Source of the DNA: Actinomadura spongiicola
Lineage (GTDB): Bacteria; Actinomycetota; Actinomycetes; Streptosporangiales; Streptosporangiaceae
Assembly (NCBI RefSeq): GCF_003432485.1
Contig: NZ_QVNQ01000019.1
Coordinates: forward strand, 1-35,401
DNA length: 35,401 nucleotides
Direction of reading: 5' to 3'
This document shows, in pieces, positions 32,081 through 35,401 of this stretch (its first letter is position 1; each line of letters begins with the position of its first letter). Below the pieces are notes generated by a model. That model was given only the letters and a program-made list of their open reading frames with translations, was not told the origin of the DNA and searched no databases. The translations under genes and the position numbers were made by a program.

Positions 32081-32680
32081 GTGAGCGACCTGTTCAACTC
32101 TCCGGTACTCGTCGTCGAGCAGCCGCGCCGCGTCCCGTCCGCCAAGTCCCGGTACAAGGTGTTCGACGGGGCCGGGACGCTGCTGGCCGGCGCCGAGGAG
32201 CGCGCGGTGTCGCTCCGCCGTCAGGCGTGGCGGGCGGTGTTCATGGACGGTGACGACCATCGGACCGTGCAGGTGGAGGACACCCGAGGCACCCCCATTC
32301 TGATCATCGAACGGCCGAAGAGGGTGAAGGCGACCTGGGTCAGCACCCCCGACGGCGCCCTGCACGGCTCGATCCGCCTCGACCGCTACACCTGGCGTTA
32401 TGCCCTCCTCGACGCGGCGGAACGGCCCGTCGGCAGGCTCGACGGCAACAGGCGCACCAACAAGTTCAAGGTGTTCGACAACGGCGGCGCGCATGTCGCG
32501 CAGGTGGACAAGAAGTGGAACGGCGCGGTCACCGCACTGCTGACCACCGCCGACAAATACGCGGTGACGTTCCACCACGCGCTGCCGCACCCGCTGCGCA
32601 TGCTGGTCGTCGCGGCGCCCATCGCACTCGACCTCATGCTGTACGAGGGCAAGGACCTGCTCGACAACCTGGGAATCTGA
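32081..32680 (+). CDS. LURP-one/scramblase-related protein, copy 1
   Basis: A 199-residue protein of the Tubby-like LURP-one-related group. It starts LFNSPVLVVEQPRRVPSAKS and continues with alternating beta strands (RYKVFDGAGTLLAGAEE, TPILIIERPKR, GSIRLDRYTWRYALLDAAER, NKFKVFDNGGAHVAQVDKKW). It ends in the family-typical hydrophobic helix (LRMLVVAAPIALDLMLYEGK) that would fill the barrel or anchor it to membrane. GTG 32081 follows GGAGGAC. A paralogue follows at 33591-34178. Function in bacteria unknown. Confidence 0.85.
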   Translation: MSDLFNSPVLVVEQPRRVPSAKSRYKVFDGAGTLLAGAEERAVSLRRQAWRAVFMDGDDHRTVQVEDTRGTPILIIERPKRVKATWVSTPDGALHGSIRLDRYTWRYALLDAAERPVGRLDGNRRTNKFKVFDNGGAHVAQVDKKWNGAVTALLTTADKYAVTFHHALPHPLRMLVVAAPIALDLMLYEGKDLLDNLGI

Positions 32681-32683
32681 CGA

Positions 32684-33590
32684 TGCCGGATGACCGGTCC
32701 CCGGGCCGTGAAGGCGACCACGGCGCACGCTCATCGGTCACATCTCGGTTTCCGGGACGTGACATCTGCCGCCGCTTGCGCACGTCAGCCGGGTACCCGG
32801 TCCCGGCGGCAGTTTGCGGGCACCGCAAAGTTCTTCCGCTGAGAGGCCGGACTTGGCAGGATCACGACGTGGCGGCGCACCGTACCGAACGGCGCGGGCC
32901 CGTCCGAGCTGAGAGCGAATCGAGTGGCGCGCGCATGTGGCCGAACGAGGCAGGAGAACACGTGACCGCTGCCCCGACCGGAGCAGGGGGAGACCCGGGC
33001 GGCCCGCTTCACATCACCTGCACGAGCCGACACCGGGAACCCTTCGGCGAAGGCGTGCCACGTCGGTGGGCTTGGCGCCGCGGGCAGAACCCACCAGTGC
33101 GAGCCCAGTCCGGACGGGAAACGCCACCGGGCCACCTGGCCTTCCACCTTCGTCCGGGCCCGCGCACGAGTACGGTCACACACCATCCCCGGCACGCGCG
33201 GCCACCCGCGGGGGACCACGTCATGGCAGCGCCCGTGGGCGGTGACCGGGTAGTCGGCCAACGCGGTCAGATGACGCCCGAACGCTTACCCCGGAGAGGG
33301 CGAGGACACCTCGTTCAGGAATGCCGACTCCCCGGTCCGTTTCAGCGGCCGCTCTTCCAGGTTGCGCGCGCACCCGGAGGTGGGTTGCAGCGCCGCCGTC
33401 GGGTCGGGGCCGGGCGAGGCCTCGCACTCGTACGCCGTCCTCGTGATCGGAGAAATCACAGGGCGGCCCAGATGTGTTGTACGGAAGTGTTCGGAGTCCT
33501 TGCCGGGCCGCCCCGGCCGCACCGGATCGTGCCTGACCAAGTCCGGAATCCTTTCCAGCCAGACGGCTGGGGCGTCCCCCGGAGGATCAG
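32684..33590. other. 0.9-kb stretch without a recognisable gene
   Basis: No frame on either strand has credible protein character; the long plus-strand frame ending at 33594 is Arg/Pro/His-rich. One start with a fair ribosome binding site exists (CAGGAGAACAC then GTG 32962), so a degraded gene between the two LURP-one paralogues is possible. No repeats, RNA or insertion-sequence ends are seen. Confidence 0.4.
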
Positions 33591-34178
33591 ATGAACGAAG
33601 TCTTCGGCTCCTCGATGCTCAGGGTCGAACAGCCTCGCAGGGGCCCGTTCGCGAAATCGCGGTACAAGGTCCTCGACGGTGACGGAGTCGTCCTCGCCCT
33701 GGCGGCGCCCGCTGACGGCGAGGGACGTGCCGGGATGCGGGGCGTGGTGCCCGGCAAGTCGAACCTCGACGCCCGCGCCGTCCTGCTGACCACGCCGGAC
33801 GGGGACCCCCTGCTGTTCGTGGACAAACAGCGAGGCAGGGACTACACGGAGATCCTCAACCCGGAGGAAGAAACCGTCGGCTCCTTCGTGACCGAGCGGG
33901 TCGGGCGGCGCTATGTCGTCTACGACGGTGCCGGCGCCCTGATCGGCGCGGTCGCCGTGGACGTACCGCGGAACAACTTCGAGGTGTCCGACAACGATGG
34001 GACGAAGGTCGCGCACGTCCGCAAGAAGTGGGCCGGTCTCGCCACCCACCTGTTGACGACGGCGGACAAGTACTCGGTGGAGATCTACGACCCGGTTTCG
34101 GAACCGCTGCGGACCATGTGCGTCATGACGGCGATCGTCATGGACATGAACCTGCACGAGAGCAAGGAAATCACCTGA
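33591..34178 (+). CDS. LURP-one/scramblase-related protein, copy 2
   Basis: A 195-residue paralogue of the protein at 32081. It shares SSMLRVEQPRRGPFAKSRYKVLDGDG at the start (compare VEQPRR-x-P-x-A-K-S-R-Y-K-V), DVPRNNFEVSDNDGTKVAHVRKKWAG and LLTTADKYSVEIYD. The same C-terminal hydrophobic helix (RTMCVMTAIVMDMNLHESKE) follows. The central part (residues ~40-110) diverges strongly. ATG 33591 follows GGAGGATCAG. Tandem duplication is clear; the role is unknown. Confidence 0.83.
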   Translation: MNEVFGSSMLRVEQPRRGPFAKSRYKVLDGDGVVLALAAPADGEGRAGMRGVVPGKSNLDARAVLLTTPDGDPLLFVDKQRGRDYTEILNPEEETVGSFVTERVGRRYVVYDGAGALIGAVAVDVPRNNFEVSDNDGTKVAHVRKKWAGLATHLLTTADKYSVEIYDPVSEPLRTMCVMTAIVMDMNLHESKEIT

Positions 34179-34239
34179 CCGCGCCCGGAATGCGCACGTA
34201 GGACTTCCCGGTCGTGGTATCGCGAGGTACGTTCCGTCC

Positions 34240-34596
34240 GTGGAGGCCATGCCCGGACGCTCGGACAGCTGGTGGATCTCACCGGCCATTCCGACGATCG
34301 CGAACTCCGTGCTGGCCGTCCTGTGGCTCTTCTCCGCCGTCGGTGGCTGGGGCGACACCGCCTTCTGCGGTGAGGACGAACAACGTGATCAGAGATGCGG
34401 CGCCGCTTTCGACGACGCCGTACGCGTCTCCGCGCCACTGGCCCTTCTCGCGGCGGTCATTGTCGTGACGGCCTGGTCGATGCCGGGCGTCCGACGCAGA
34501 CCCGACCGGCTGGACACGCTTCTCGCCGTGGCCGCCGTCACATGGGTTCTGGCTGAAGGCGTCCTCTTCATCGGGGGATACCTGGCCAAGTCGTAG
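34240..34596 (+). CDS. small hypothetical membrane protein
   Basis: A 118-residue protein with three likely membrane helices: IPTIANSVLAVLWLFSAVGGW, VSAPLALLAAVIVVTAWSM and TLLAVAAVTWVLAEGVLFIGGYL. An extracytoplasmic loop holds two Cys (TAFCGEDEQRDQRCGAAF), possibly disulfide-linked. Start GTG 34240 or ATG 34249 (three residues shorter, with GGAGG right before it). Family not recognised; it is the last gene before the rRNA operon. Confidence 0.65.
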   Translation: MEAMPGRSDSWWISPAIPTIANSVLAVLWLFSAVGGWGDTAFCGEDEQRDQRCGAAFDDAVRVSAPLALLAAVIVVTAWSMPGVRRRPDRLDTLLAVAAVTWVLAEGVLFIGGYLAKS

Positions 34597-34759
34597 CCGG
34601 CCATCGCCGTTGCCAAAAAGAAATAATCACCGCTTCGGTCGCTCCCTGAAGTAGGACACGACGGTCGAAGTCGGACAAAACCCAAGGTAGAACGGGTGGG
34701 GCTTCCGAGCCCGGCGTCGTCCCCGGTCGATCGGACGCCGCCATGACGCGCGAGCCGGT

Positions 34760-34788
34760 TTGACGTCCGCACCTCGGGGGCATACTGT
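34760..34788 (+). promoter_or_regulatory. rrn promoter, distal
   Basis: TTGACG (34760-34765) and TACTGT (34783-34788) with a 17-base spacer, ~510 bases before the 16S start. Confidence 0.6.
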
Positions 34789-34910
34789 TCACTTCGCCCC
34801 ACGGGGAAGCGGACGCCGGTAGGCGGCCGATCCGGGGGGAACCCACCAACGACCCAGCCACTCGGCTTCGCCGTGTGCGCGTTGTCGTGATGGGACGGAA
34901 AGGCTCGATT

Positions 34911-34938
34911 TTGACAATCAAGCCGGACCTGATGAAAT
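34911..34938 (+). promoter_or_regulatory. rrn promoter, middle
   Basis: Perfect TTGACA (34911-34916) and TGAAAT (34933-34938) with a 16-base spacer; weak -10. Confidence 0.5.
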
Positions 34939-34999
34939 AGCACCGCCTCCGGCCGACATCACGCAAGTGATGGCGACTGGAACCCGGGAAAGGTCGAAA

Positions 35000-35027
35000 T
35001 TGACACTTCGATCGAATCCGGTAAAGT
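35000..35027 (+). promoter_or_regulatory. rrn promoter, proximal
   Basis: Perfect TTGACA (35000-35005) and TAAAGT (35022-35027) with a 16-base spacer, the best match of the three. Transcription would start ~260 bases before 16S. Confidence 0.8.
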
Positions 35028-35087
35028 AAGAGCAGTCGCCCCGAAGCAGGAGACGCGAAAGCGAATCCAGTCCGGTGGGTGTCCGTT

Positions 35088-35108
35088 TCTTGAGAACTCA
35101 ACAGCGTG
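35088..35108 (+). promoter_or_regulatory. rrn leader antitermination-like element (boxA region)
   Basis: TCTTGAGAACTCAACAGCGTG, read in part as TTGAGAACTCAACAGCGTG, is the conserved actinobacterial rRNA-leader motif placed between promoter and 16S. It probably takes part in antitermination. Confidence 0.6.
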
Positions 35109-35160
35109 TTAAAAGCCAGTGCCTTTATCGATCTGGTTCTGAATGTTCAGGGCCGGGTCG

Positions 35161-35191
35161 CCCCGTGACCGCCCGTTTCGGGTGGTCGGGG
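35161..35191 (+). other. rrn leader stem-loop
   Basis: CCCCG/CGGGG and ACCGCCCG/CGGGTGGT pair around TTT with a two-base bulge, followed by a T-rich ATTTCTTTG. Either a processing stem or a leader pause/terminator overcome by antitermination. Confidence 0.5.
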
Positions 35192-35295
35192 ATTTCTTTG
35201 AGGCAGTGCAACCTACTTTGGTGGGTTGTGTTTGCTGGGATTGTTTCCAAGGTTTGGTCGCATCGGGGTTGGTTCTTCGGTGTGGTCGTTTGGCC

Positions 35296-35401
35296 TTAAT
35301 GGAGAGTTTGATCCTGGCTCAGGACGAACGCTGGCGGCGTGCTTAACACATGCAAGTCGAGCGGAAAGGCCCCTTCGGGGGTACTCGAGCGGCGAACGGG
35401 T
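35296..35401 (+). rRNA. rrs: 16S ribosomal RNA, 5' end (partial)
   Basis: AGAGTTTGATCCTGGCTCAG (35303-35322) is the universal 16S 5' sequence, followed by GACGAACGCTGGCGGCGTGC and a V1 loop with GGAAAGGCCCCTTCGGGGGT. The mature 5' end is estimated as seven bases before that priming site; the gene runs out of the window. The V1 sequence is of the actinomycete type seen in Actinomadura-like organisms. Confidence 0.97.

Noticed and set aside
32962..33594. Possible gene from GTG 32962 with an AGGAG site, ending by ATGA overlap with the second LURP-one gene
   Set aside because: The overlap and ribosome site are tempting, but the protein is Arg/Pro/His-rich throughout and matches nothing; treated as unexplained sequence.

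Overview
This is a high-GC actinomycete chromosome segment. The first ~106 bases of a 16S rRNA gene at the right edge, together with the gene set (mycosin-type protease, DUF3263 protein, CysO-like carrier, stand-alone groEL with CIRCE), fit Thermomonosporaceae (Actinomadura/Spirillospora-like). The genus is inferred, not proven.

Left part (1 to ~7000) is accessory DNA. It holds four small overlapping hypothetical genes, the last with an RNA polymerase alpha-CTD-like fold; a Septu-like (PtuA ATPase + PtuB HNH) defence pair of clearly lower GC; a displaced 3' half of a tRNA-Thr(TGT) with its terminator (an attachment-site scar); wrecks of a tyrosine integrase and an IS110 transposase; and a second, decayed copy of the tRNA scar about 2.1 kb further on. 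Between the two scars lies a tightly coupled pair not usually annotated: a 28-codon Pro/Gly/Lys-rich peptide whose stop codon overlaps the start of a PIMT-like O-methyltransferase with a C-terminal extension. This is the organisation of an imiditide-type (aspartimide) RiPP locus and is the best candidate for an undescribed system here.

Middle part (7000 to ~20200): an HExxxH metallopeptidase-like protein; an IF-2 N-domain protein with a HEPN-like C-terminus followed closely by a cytochrome P450; a drug-efflux cassette (DHA2 transporter, frameshifted BBE-type FAD oxidoreductase, divergent TetR) with three copies of a GGAGG-N6-CTCCAC operator; a GlsB-type membrane protein; a mycosin with an unusually long cytosolic tail; SHOCT, MarR, DUF3263, trehalose-phosphatase (otsB) and PadR genes.

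Right part (20200 to 35401): a Ser/Thr kinase divergent from an ECF sigma factor, a sulfotransferase, trehalose-phosphate synthase (otsA, the partner of otsB), a cation diffusion facilitator, a SAM-I riboswitch ahead of thrC-cysO, two small hypothetical genes, CIRCE-controlled groEL, two tandem LURP-one-like paralogues separated by a 0.9-kb stretch without a recognisable gene, a small membrane protein, and a multi-promoter leader into the 16S rRNA gene.
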